Shown: positions 41,501-50,851 of the stretch, in pieces
Numbering within the stretch: the stretch's first letter is position 1
Layout of the letters: every line of letters begins with the position of its first letter
Source of the DNA: Mytilus trossulus
Taxonomy: Eukaryota; Mollusca; Bivalvia; Mytilida; Mytilidae
DNA length: 64,000 nucleotides
Assembly: GCF_036588685.1 (NCBI RefSeq)
Contig: NW_026963295.1
Span: forward strand, 4,030,001-4,094,000
Reading direction: 5' to 3'
Position numbers and translations under genes: made by a program
The notes under the pieces: generated by a model
What the model saw: the letters and a program-made list of their open reading frames with translations, nothing else
What the model was told of the DNA's origin: nothing
Databases searched by the model: none

Positions 41501-43196
41501 TGGAGGTAAGAAGATGCATTAAAACAAGCTGCCAAAAAAAAGGTGAAAGATACAAGAGTGATATAAAAACTCATAAGTCGAAAATAAACCATGGCTAAAA
41601 AAAAAAGACTGAGCGACACGGTCCCTCCCAAAAACTTGGATGATCTCAGGTGTTAAGGAATGGTAACGGTCACTGTGGTATTATGCTATAAAACCAAGTA
41701 GGTAGACACAAACATACCATCAGCATATGGAAACACACAGAAACCTTTGTAAAAATGTATCAATGTAAGCTGTTGAATATCCTGTCATTCCGTCCATGTT
41801 AAGAAATCAAAGAATTTAATAGAAAACTATCTAGATCATTCATGTAAAAAATAAACAAAAAGGATGATGATATCGCACATTGTTATAACTTGCAGGTAGT
41901 TATGATCCGCCGAAGTTTTGGCTTGGTGGAAACGATATAGTAACTGAGAGTGAATGGATGTGGGCTAAAACTCATACCAAATTTACCTACACAAACTGGG
42001 CACCAGGTCAACCTGACAAGGGACAAGGAGAAAATTGCTTAGAACTTTCCAAGAATGTGGGTTGGAACTGGAATGATGAAACCTGTGAACACAGAAAATA
42101 TTTTATCTGTGAAAGACCGTAAGTACAAAACGGCTATATAGTATCAGTATCCATACATCAATTACATATAACGATAAGAAAACAATATATATTTCAAAAA
42201 GAAGGACTGGTGTGGTTCCAGCCATTCGAAGGAAAATGTGTAATATTCTCAAACTTTCTAAATTATTTATTCAATAAAATAACAATGCGTAGGTTGATAT
42301 AATAAAAACACTATGATATCCAAAATATGTCCACATAGTTTTTGAAAACAATAGATATACGCCAAGGTGTTATCTTCATTTGAGACTTTTATAACACACT
42401 TACATTATTTTACTCACGTGTTTTAGTAGTATAGAAGTCGCAGTCTTGATATACTAAGTTCTAAGCTATGTGCAAGTATTGAAATTCTATGTTGACTTTA
42501 AACGTACACAAACTTTGAAGTTTCTGCTAATAAAATACTCTAGTTTGGAATCTGTAGGTGTTGAGCAGATAGGAATGCACTATTTATCAAACAACTAATT
42601 GCATCCAGTTCATTTGAACTTCGGTGGATAGCTGTATCACAGGCAACCATACCACATCTCCTTATATTTTTATTAGTAGTTTACCATAAAAGAGGGGCGA
42701 AAGATACCAAAGGGACAGTCAAACTCATAGATCGAAAATAAACTGACATCACCATGGCTAAAAACGAAAAAGACAAATAGACACATAATAGTACACAAGA
42801 CACGACATATAAACTAAGCAGCACGAACCCCTCATAACTTCAAGGGACATTTCATGTTGCCTGTATTCAGGATTGGTCAAAGTTCAACAATTTTTCATTG
42901 ATGGAAATCTAAAGAAACCCCAAATCATGATAGCATGCATATGATCATCGTTATTATATGTACTGAAACCATGTGTAATATTATGCATTTTTAAATTTAA
43001 AACTGAAAAAGGGGTACCCAATGTGGGATGGAAGGATAGATTCACAAATTGACAATTAGACGGTATGACTTCATACACCGTGCTTTTTTTTTTTTAATTG
43101 TGATGTCAATACCTTTAAGTTGAACGACATAAATTCTTGAACTATTTTTTTGTTTGCAGATCTGAAGAAATAGACGGTGGTGAAATCATTGGATAA
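38528..43196 (+). CDS. C-type lectin A (secreted, QPD type), five exons
   Basis: Exons 38528-38579, 40997-41085, 41415-41505, 41896-42118 and 43160-43196 join in phase to 163 residues plus TAA. Residues 1-18 are a signal peptide (MFTLIKAPLIALFLVNYG). 'YCLCPNGY' and 'SCYK' give the extra N-terminal Cys pair of long-form lectin domains. Then come 'YCRAMGSELANLETAVEDHF', 'FWLGGNDI', the sugar-binding QPD, 'NCLELS', 'WNWND' and the final 'YFICERP'. QPD with WND predicts Ca2+-dependent galactose-type binding; such secreted lectins in bivalves serve pathogen recognition or particle capture. All introns are GT-AG. Intron 1 holds a 1.4-kb minisatellite. It is a tandem paralogue of the gene disrupted at 48-61 kb. 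Confidence 0.92.
39118..40560. repeat. Intron-1 minisatellite, 30-bp unit
   Basis: From about 39375 to 40455 the unit is exactly 30 bp ('caactggcagttatagg' + 'aaagcaacacaac' type), about 36 copies. The left third is almost homogeneous ('aaagcaacacaac'). The right two thirds mix 'aaaacaacaccat', 'aaaacaacaacat' and 'aaaataacaccat' variants and 'tatag/tatcg' variants. Flanking units at 39118-39370 and 40456-40560 are longer and diverged. Because 30 is divisible by 3, minus-strand frames stay open (259, 98 and 99 residues); I do not regard them as genes. Confidence 0.95.
40561..40996 (+). other. Rest of lectin A intron 1
   Basis: Non-coding; ends 'tatttttag' before exon 2. Confidence 0.7.
40997..41085 (+). 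CDS. Lectin A exon 2
   Basis: Bounded by 'tttttag' and 'gtgagt'; encodes AYCLCPNGYLKHDESC onwards to WAEAT. The homologous site in copy B carries the retroelement insertion. Confidence 0.9.
41415..41505 (+). CDS. Lectin A exon 3
   Basis: Bounded by 'ataatag' and 'gtaaga'; encodes IYCRAMGSELANLETAVEDH and on to QNLG. The other two frames contain a stop or lack lectin motifs. Confidence 0.9.
41520..41650 (-). repeat. Dispersed repeat R2, minus-strand fragment
   Basis: 'aaactcataagtcgaaaataaaccatggcta' and 'gaaagatac' are the complement of the R2 tail seen at 8.3 and 11.8 kb. It lies in lectin A intron 3. Confidence 0.65.
41896..42118 (+). CDS. Lectin A exon 4 (sugar-binding)
   Basis: Bounded by 'cttgcag' and 'gtaagt'. 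It carries the QPD and WND ligand motifs and three of the conserved cysteines. Confidence 0.92.
42690..42850 (-). repeat. Dispersed repeat R2, minus-strand copy in lectin A intron 4
   Basis: 'aaagataccaaagggac', 'aaactcatagatcgaaaataaact' and 'aagcagcacgaacccctca' are complements of the R2 landmarks. Confidence 0.7.
43160..43196 (+). CDS. Lectin A exon 5 (C-terminal tail)
   Basis: Bounded by 'tttgcag'; encodes SEEIDGGEIIG and TAA. The same tail (SEEVDSGEIVG) ends copy B. Confidence 0.85.
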
Positions 43197-43230
43197 ATGA
43201 CAAATTACATCAAATAACAAATACATCCTA

Positions 43231-43236
43231 AATAAA
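43231..43236 (+). terminator. Polyadenylation signal of lectin A
   Basis: AATAAA lies 35 bp after the stop codon. The equivalent position in copy B also has AATAAA. Confidence 0.65.
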
Positions 43237-43554
43237 TTTTCAGAACTGTGAACAGTTATATAATTTGTTCAAATGATTTTTATATTATATGTTATAGATC
43301 ATGTTTTGTTATCTTTAATATTGTTATTTTTAGTAAGAGTTCTTTTATGCACTGGGTTTTATTTTATATAAATTAAGGAGATGGGGTAAGATTACGAATG
43401 AGACATTTAACATCTAAATATCAAATGACGTGAATGTAAGTAACAATAGGTCAACGTGTGGCCATGTTCTAATATGCACTTTTGTTTAAATGATACTTTG
43501 AATGGTTTCAAATATATAGAACCAATGAGTTTACTCAGCCCCATTTTCATGTAC

Positions 43555-44462
43555 CTGTACCATGTCAGGAACTTCCTAAATAGTAGTTGTTCCGTTTCAG
43601 GAACTTCCTAAATAGTAGTTGTTCCGTTTCAGGAACTTCCTAAATAGTAGTTGTTCCGTTTCAGGAACTTCCTAAATATTATCTGTCCCAAGATTGAAAC
43701 CTCCAAAATAGTATCTTTCACAAGTAAAGAACCTCGTAAATAGTGTCTGTCCCAAGTCATGAAACTTCTAAATAGTATCTGTCCCAAGTCAGAAACCTCC
43801 TAAATAGTATCTGTCTTAAGTTACGAAACTCCTAAATAGTATCTGTGCCAAGTCAGGAACCTCCTAAAAGGTACGTGTCCCAAGTCAGAAACCTCCTAAA
43901 CAGTATCTGTCTTAAGTTACGAAACTCCTAAATAGAATCTGTGCCAAGTCAGGAACCTCCTAAAAGGTACGTGTCCCAAGTCAGAAACCTCCTAAACAGT
44001 ATCTGTCTTAAGTTACGAAACTCCTAAATAGTATCTGTGCCAAGTCAGGAACCTCCTAAAAGGTACGTGTCCCAAGTCAGAAACCTCCTAAACAGTATCT
44101 GTCTTAAGTTACGAAACTCCTAAATAGTATCTGTGCCAAGTCAGGAACCTCCTAAAAGGTACGTGTCCCAAGTCAGAATCCTCCTAAACAGTATCTGTCT
44201 TAAGTTACGAAACTCCTAAATAGTATATGTGCCAAGTCAGGAACCTCCTAAAAGGTACGTGTCCCAAGTCAGAAACCTCCTAAACAGTATCTGTCTTAAG
44301 TTACGAAACTCCTAAATAGTATCTGTGTCAAGTCAGGAACCTCCTTAAAGGTACGTGTCCTAAGTCAGAAACCTCATAAACAGTATCTGTCTTAAGTTAC
44401 GAAACTCCTAAATAGTATATGTGCCACGCTAGGAACATCGTAAATAGTATCAGTTCCATTTC
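43555..44462. repeat. 32-bp satellite with 96-bp trimeric higher-order unit
   Basis: All monomers are 32 bp ('aggaacctcctaaatagta' + 'tctgtcccaagtc' type). The left end has a run of near-identical monomers ('ttgttccgtttc'). From about 43800 three monomer types alternate, so 'gtatctgtcttaag' recurs at 43807, 43903 and 43999 (96 bp apart). About 28 monomers in total. Confidence 0.9.
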
Positions 44463-44531
44463 AGCAACTTCAAGAAAAAGTCAAGACGAAAAACCCGCAT
44501 CCTGACCTGGTAAAGGCATTTCCGTAAGTAG

Positions 44532-46075
44532 AAAATGGTGGATTAAACCTGGTTTTATAGCTACATGTAGCTAATCCTCTCACTTCTATCACAGTGGAAT
44601 AAAATTCCATTATATGGACAACAATGTGTAAACAATTGAAATAAACAGACATAATAGTAAAGATGTCAAAAATAGGGGTACAGGAAGATCTTTGATGCCT
44701 TCTGTGAAATCTATTTATAACTTTTATAGACCAAAATCTGGTGTTCTAGACATTTCACATAAATACTCTGGTAACTTCTTACAATCCTTGGCTTTCAAAT
44801 GTTCAGCTTTGAGCGTTCCTGGAGAAGGTAAATGCGCTTGGACAGTCGACCGCATAGAATTTATAATATGTTGTTGTTATCATTCAAATTTGTAAGTCTC
44901 GTGTAGAAATACATTGACCCCGATATATTATCTGATAGACATTTCACATTATAACCCTAGTAACGTAAAACCAAATAAAATTTTCAGTTCAACAAACTGT
45001 CTTCGACAAACGACATGCATGTGTCAATATATCATAATGATATTTTGATGAAAATTGCCTTGACATAAATTATACGGTTGGTTTTCTCGTTTGAATTGTT
45101 TAACATTGTAATTCCGGGGCCTTCTTTATAGCTGATTATGCGGTATGTGCTTTGTTCATTGTTGAAAGCCGTACGGTGACCTTTAGTTGTTAAATGTGTA
45201 ATTTGGTCTCTTGTGGAGAGTTGTCTCATTGGCAATCATACCACATCTTCTTTTTTATTTTTAGTAAGAAAAAAGTTGTGAATCAATGAAATGCAAAAAG
45301 TTAAATCACAAAAATACTAAACTGAGGTAAATTCAAAACGGAAAATCCTAAATCAAATGGCAAAATTAAATGATAAAACACATCAAACGAATGAACAACT
45401 CACAACTGTCATATTCCTGACTTGGTATAGGCATTTTTAAATGTAGAAAATTGTGGATTGAACCTGGTTAAAAAAGTGTAAAATGAGACCAGCAATGATT
45501 GAGTTTTATGCTGATATGGGTTTTTTAAAAGAAAGAGGCATGACTACAAATACCATATAAACTTAATATTATCAACGAACCGATGAAATGAAGACAATGC
45601 ACAATGAACCCTTTAGCTATCAAACAGACTTTATAAATTACAATAATTGTATATGAAGAAAAAAAAATGAGTTTTATAGTATCTAAAACAATCTTACTAA
45701 TGAAATTAAGCATTGGTCAATAAAGCACGAGTTTTGCTAACTGAACCTTATTACTTTACGATGGAAATGAAGACAATACATTCTGTGTATGCCTGATCCA
45801 AGGCTGGTGCCTTCACAGTCTCCCATTGCACTGATCCGAAATTAATTTTAGGACGATAGACTTCAAACACAAGGCCTTACTACAAATATAAAGTGAATTT
45901 ATTTACCATGGTCATGAAGACAAAACTTCTATGTGTTGTTGCACCACTGGCCCACGTTAATGTAAATTAAGGGAGACCAATAACAAGTTTAACCCCGCCA
46001 TATTCTGTATGTGCATATCTCAAGTCGTGTTTGGCCTGTTGTAGGTCGCTATACGGTATGGTCTAACTAATTGTT
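44532..46075. repeat. Segmental tandem duplication, unit 1 (1.54 kb)
   Basis: Nearly identical to the next unit over its whole length: 'aaaatggtggattaaacc' at the start and 'gtcgctatacggtatggtct' at the end. It contains reversed R1 fragments (44.5-44.7, 45.37-45.47 kb) and an R4 repeat (about 45.1-45.25 kb, 'aaagccgtacggtgacc'). Confidence 0.9.
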
Positions 46076-47664
46076 AAAATGGTGGATTAAACCTGGTTTT
46101 ATAGCTACATGTAGTTAATCCTCTCACTTCTATGACAGTCGAATAAAATTCCATTATATTGACAACTATGTGTAACCAATTGAAATAAACAGACATAATA
46201 GTAAAAATGTCAAAAATAGGGTTACAGGAAGATCTTTGATGTCTTTTGTGAAATCTGATTATAACTTTTATAGACCAAAGTGGTACAAATTGAAAAATTG
46301 TTAATCATATTTAATATATAGATTGATGTCTCCTGTAGACATACAATGACCAAGATCTGTTCTTCTAGACATTTCACATAAATACACTAGTAACTTCCTA
46401 CAATCCTTGTCTTTCAAATGTTCAGCTTTGAGCGTTCTTGCAGAAGGTAAATGGGCTTCAGTCGACCGCATAAAATTTATAATGTGTTGTTATCATTCAT
46501 ATTTTGTAAGTCTCGTGTAGAAATACATTGACCCCGATATATTATCTTATTGACATTTCACATTATAACCCTAGTAACTTAAAACAAATACAATGTTCAG
46601 TTCAACATACTGTCTTCGACAAACGACATGCATGTGTCAATATATATCATATCATGATGAAAATTGCCTTTACATAAATTAGGCGGTTGGTTTTCTCGTT
46701 TGCATTATTTAACATTGTCATTCCGGGACCTTTTATAGCTGACTATGCGGTATGTGTTTTGTTCATTGTTGAAAGCCGTACGGTGACCTTTAGTTGTAAA
46801 ATGTGTAATTTGGTCTCTTGTGAAGAGTTGTCTCATTGGCAATCATACCACATCTTCTTTTTATGTTTAGTGAATCAATGAAATGCAAAAAGTAAAATCA
46901 CAAAGATACTGACCTGAGGTAAATTCAAAACGGAAAGTCATAAATCAAATGGCAAAATTAAATGATAAAACACATCAAACGAATGAACAACAACTGTTAT
47001 ATTTTCGACTTGGTATAGGCATTTTTAAATGTAGAAAATTGTGGATTGAACCTGGTTAAAAACGTGTAAAATGAGACCAGCAATGATTGAGTTTTATGCT
47101 GATATGTTTTTTTTAAAGAAAGAGGCATTACTACAAATACCATATAAACTTAATATTATCAACGAACCAATGAAATGAAGACAATGCACAATGAACCCTT
47201 TAGCTATCAAACAGACTTTATAAATTACAATAATTGTATATGAAGAAAAAAAATGAGCTTTATAGTATCTAAAACAATCTTACTAATGAAATTCAGCATT
47301 GGTCAATAAAGCACGAGTTTTGCTAACTGAACCTTATTACTTTACGATGGAAATGAAGACAATACATTCTGTGTATGCCTGATCCAAGGCTGGTGCCTTC
47401 ACAGTCTCCCATTGCACTGATCCGAAATTAATTTTAGGACGATAGTCTTCAAACACAAGGCCTTAATACAAATATAAAGTGAATCTTATTTACCATGGTC
47501 ATGAAGACAAAACTTCTATGTGTTGTTGCACCATTGGCCCACGTTAATGGAAATTAAGGGAGACCAATAACAAGTTTAACCCCGCCATATTCTGTATGTG
47601 CATATCTCAAGTCGTGTTTGGCCTGTTGTAGGTCGCTATACGGTATGGTCTCACTAATTGTTGA
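46076..47664. repeat. Segmental tandem duplication, unit 2 (1.59 kb)
   Basis: Starts exactly where unit 1 ends (period 1544 bp). It differs by scattered substitutions and by an extra segment of about 70 bp near 46281-46350 ('tggtacaaattg..tacaatgacca'). No coding sequence in either unit. Confidence 0.9.
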
Positions 47665-48026
47665 AAACAGTTGGGTGACCTTTAGTTTCTTACTTCAGCG
47701 TCATTTGGTGGACAGTTGTTTCATTCGCAGCGATACCGTTTATCTTTATTTTTTTCTAATTCTTTCGAGATTTTTAGCTTAAACTCGGTTCTTGCATGCA
47801 CTATAAATTACAAAATTTGTTAAAACAAAAATTTTATAAAATCGCTGAGATGGAAAACAATATTGTGAAGTATCATTATCGCATATATTTGGAATATACC
47901 AGACTAATATAGTGATGAAGTCCTACTGACCAATTTAAACACAAAGTGAATCCAAAGTCTATTTTTTGACACAAATCAAGGTTGATCTTATCTCTCTGAT
48001 GATCTAATAGTGTTGATGGAAGGACA
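47665..48026 (+). other. 5' flank of lectin B
   Basis: Non-coding. The last ~110 bp are related to the same position before lectin A ('cctactgaccaa', 'aatcaaggttg/atcattaaggtcgg'), so a shared proximal promoter is likely. Confidence 0.5.
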
Positions 48027-48078
48027 ATGTTAACTATAATTAAAGCTGCTTTGTTTGCACTGTTTCTGATTAATTATG
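48027..48078 (+). CDS. Lectin B exon 1 (signal peptide)
   Basis: ATG preceded by 'ggaaggaca', donor 'tatg|gtaaga', 52 nt as in copy A. Confidence 0.88.
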
Positions 48079-48958
48079 GTAAGATTATATATTTTACAGA
48101 CATTTTCTTATTTGAAAACACAATCTCCCTGAATACATATGTTGAAATCGTCAAACACATGATGTCGAATGTACACAAAGTGGGGTGAATATCTTCAAAC
48201 TCTATATATTTATCTTTATGGATGTGCATGAAATGGATTTGCATGAAATAATTTCTACTGCAGTTGAGCAGTAAAAAATCAATTAATCAATGTACATAAA
48301 AATATTGTGCAAGTTTAAAACTCAGGTTGGACACTAAAGTGGGGCTTGAATATCGTTTTTATTTACTGGAAGCCTTATCGCTATGCCGACCGACAAACTA
48401 AATTAAATAATCTACACGACCTGTTTATACCAAAATCTGTGTACTTTTACTCTCTTATGCAGCTATAAAATAACACTTTGTAAAGTGTTTCGACTGATCC
48501 GATTAAGAGTTTCGGTTGATCCACTCAAAGTGTTTAACTAGCTTACCAATGTCTTTAGACTTATTTATTTAAGAGTTTGACTGATTCAATAATGTATGAA
48601 CGATGCACTTAGTGTTTTGATTTATCTACGAAAAGGTTCTTTTCAAAAATAATGTCCCACGTGAATTATTCATGTCATTCTACCAAGCCAAGTAGGTTGT
48701 TAGCGTCCGTCAGTCTGTTACTCCTTTTCTCTGACTGACCATCTGTTCTAAAGTATATTAAAGTTTTGATTTAAGATTTTCTACATAGGTTGCAATGTGG
48801 TGATATTAACTTGAAATTTCGTGCACATTGTTGTACCAAAGAACGCTGCGCGTCTGTTTTAAAATATAAGTGAAATCTTGTCTTGATTGGAAGGCTAGTT
48901 TCGATGAAAATATTTGGAATAAGAAGTTATTAACAACACTATGTCATCTATTTTCCAG
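48079..48958 (+). other. Lectin B intron 1
   Basis: 0.88 kb, without the minisatellite found in copy A. Ends 'ttttccag'. No other feature recognised. Confidence 0.75.
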
Positions 48959-48983
48959 CATATTGCCTATGTCCGAATGGTTA
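48959..48983 (+). CDS. Lectin B exon 2, left fragment
   Basis: Encodes AYCLCPNGY up to 'aatggtta', where the retroelement begins. The exon resumes at 58996. Confidence 0.9.
48980..48983 (+). repeat. Target-site duplication GTTA (left)
   Basis: GTTA directly before the 5' LTR, repeated at 58992-58995 after the 3' LTR. Copy A reads 'aatggttacctg' at this point, confirming a single GTTA in the empty site. Confidence 0.93.
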
Positions 48984-49660
48984 TGTGACAGCGGAAATTC
49001 ACGTTTCACTTCTTGTTTCAGATTTTCATGTTTTATTGTATATATTTATATGTTTTAATAAAGATTCTTATTTTCATGATTTTTATAATAAAAGTTCATT
49101 TCTAAGTTTTATAACTTTACAGATATCTGATTTCACATGGAAAAATATAGTTTCGTAACTTTTAATCTTCATAGCATTGTTTGGTAAAATTAAGTTACAT
49201 AAAGAATTTACAAGTCAATTAACAAAGACTTTTTCACAATAGATAGCAAATAAAGGATTACATAATTTAGTACAATTTCCTTCTCAATAATTTAGATAAT
49301 CCGTCCCTTAGTGACATATGTGAGTCACATGATTCACAGCGTTACCTTAAGTAACCTTGAGGTACCCCACAGGATTATTTAATGTTTTTCCTTTGTTAAT
49401 CAAAAGAAATTTCCCTAATTAACCTCGCCTGGAAACCAAGCTTGATACCTGGACAAACGTTTCTGGTCACTTGCATTCGTGACCAGCAAAGAATAAACAT
49501 CTATTTTTATACAAGCTTGTTCTTATTCCAGTATCCTAAGTTCCAGTTCAGTGCAGTTCCAGCACACGTTCATACAAGCAGTACACGGTCACTCACACTA
49601 CATAAACAAACACCAGCAAGTCCAGTAACTCTGTATTACCCTACCCAAACAAAGTTCACA
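48984..49660 (+). repeat. 5' LTR (677 bp)
   Basis: Begins TGTGACAGCGG and ends AAAGTTCACA. Visible elements are AATAAA at 49057-49062 and 49492-49497, TGAGTCA (AP-1/TRE consensus) at 49321-49327, a hairpin ctggtcac/gtgaccag at 49463-49486, and a TATA-like 'ctatttttatac' at about 49501-49512. Likely U3 promoter in the right half. Confidence 0.95.
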
Positions 49661-49682
49661 GATTGGTGGAGCGTCAAAAGAT
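49661..49682 (+). other. Putative primer-binding site
   Basis: The LTR is followed by 'gat' and then TGGTGGAGCGTCAAAAG, beginning with the TGG that pairs with a tRNA CCA end. I could not match it to a specific tRNA. The TTG at 49663 that opens the long frame lies inside this site and is unlikely to be the gag start. Confidence 0.6.
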
Positions 49683-49692
49683 AACGGTACCT

Positions 49693-50820
49693 ATGCCAAA
49701 ATCCGGACCAGAACAGAAAGGAGCCACTCCATTGAATTCCATCCATCCTGCTACAAGATCCTTCTCAAAACAGATAACAGAAGAAGAACCAATCCAAAAT
49801 CTTATTCAACAAGATATAGGTTTGATACTGTTAGATAACAACAGTGATACAACAACCGTTTCATTTAACACTGATTCAGGCGAAGAATCAGACATTGAAG
49901 ATAATATTTCAGAAATTTCCAACAATTCAATTTCTTTCAACTTAAATTTAGATTCAGAAATGGCTTCAGGTCCATCTTTACAAAAATTCAGTGATGAAAG
50001 CTGTTGTGTGCCAGCAATATGGTGGAATCTTTTCGAATCATATAGAGCGTTACATAATGTTGACAATAATAAGGCATTGTGGGTTTTGCCTTTACAACTT
50101 ACAGGGCATGCCTCTCTGTGGTTTCATAACCTTGATGCAAACACTAAAGGCGATATTGGTAATTTGAAAGCAGCCTTTTTAGCCCGATTTTCAAACACAA
50201 AAACTAATCAACAGATCTACAAACTACAGCAGACAAATACAGAAAGTAGTCAAGCATATTTGGCTAGAGTTCAACAATTAGCCATGGGAGCTGAAAATTT
50301 AGGGGAAGCAGTAATTGTTGACATTGCCGTCAATGGTTTAAAACCTAGTTTAAAGCAAACCGTCATCCAAAAATCACCTAAGACTTTTGAACAATTGAGA
50401 AATTCTTTAGAAATAGCTACTAATGTGGCTGAATGTGCTAGTTCTAGCACACCATGTACATCACAAGACATTAATGCTATGTTTTCTTCTTTTTTAGAAA
50501 CTATGAAATCTGCTGTAAAGCGGGAAGTGACTGAAGTGATGGCTGTCACGCCACATTCTATGCCAACTCAGAATTTTCGAGAAAGACAAGTTCCAACACA
50601 ATACAGACAAGACTATGTGTGCTTTGGTTGTGGTAAGTCTTGCACTAATAGGAGATTATGTCCTGCTTTTAATGTTAAGTGCTTTAAATGTGACAGAGTA
50701 GGTCACTTCAAAGAGGTGTGTGGTTTAAACCTAAGAAGTTATCCTAGGAGCAACAATAGGCAACCCCATCCTTCTCAGAGTAGGAACTTTAATTCACGCC
50801 ATCCTAACTCTACAGCATAG
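49693..50820 (+). CDS. Gag polyprotein (retroelement)
   Basis: I start at the first ATG in frame (49693), giving 375 residues. The N-terminus is Ser/Glu-rich. The middle (about residues 105-265) matches the Gypsy Gag/capsid pattern: 'LWVLPLQLTGHASLWFHNL', 'LKAAFLARFSN', 'QAYLARVQQLAMGAENLG', 'AVNGLKPSL' types. The C-terminus has two zinc-knuckle-like motifs: CFGCGKSCTNRRLC, in which the usual His is Thr, and a canonical CX2CX4HX4C (CFKCDRVGHFKEVC). It packages RNA and forms the particle core. It ends in a UAG that separates it from pol in the same frame. Confidence 0.9.
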   Translation: MPKSGPEQKGATPLNSIHPATRSFSKQITEEEPIQNLIQQDIGLILLDNNSDTTTVSFNTDSGEESDIEDNISEISNNSISFNLNLDSEMASGPSLQKFSDESCCVPAIWWNLFESYRALHNVDNNKALWVLPLQLTGHASLWFHNLDANTKGDIGNLKAAFLARFSNTKTNQQIYKLQQTNTESSQAYLARVQQLAMGAENLGEAVIVDIAVNGLKPSLKQTVIQKSPKTFEQLRNSLEIATNVAECASSSTPCTSQDINAMFSSFLETMKSAVKREVTEVMAVTPHSMPTQNFRERQVPTQYRQDYVCFGCGKSCTNRRLCPAFNVKCFKCDRVGHFKEVCGLNLRSYPRSNNRQPHPSQSRNFNSRHPNSTA

Positions 50821-50851
50821 GGACACGGGCCTATCCAGTCCCTGGGTAGGC
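50818..50851 (+). promoter_or_regulatory. Candidate stop-codon readthrough signal (UAG + 8 nt + hairpin)
   Basis: UAG (50818-50820) is followed by G, an 8-nt spacer (50821-50828) and a 10-bp stem: GCCTATCCAG (50829-50838), loop TCC, CTGGGTAGGC (50842-50851), with one G-U pair. The pol frame is open right after the UAG. The spacing equals that known for gammaretroviral gag-pol readthrough. Function is inferred from this arrangement. Confidence 0.7.

Noticed and set aside
39375-44462. Regular repeats resembling a CRISPR array
   Set aside because: Units are contiguous without unique spacers and the DNA is eukaryotic; these are minisatellites.
49663-49692. Gag start at 49663
   Set aside because: That codon is TTG and lies in the primer-binding site; the first ATG in frame is 49693.
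50818-50820. UAG as an inactivating mutation of gag-pol
   Set aside because: Possible, but the identical LTRs, absence of any other lesion, and the hairpin at exactly 8 nt make a programmed signal more likely. It cannot be settled from one copy.
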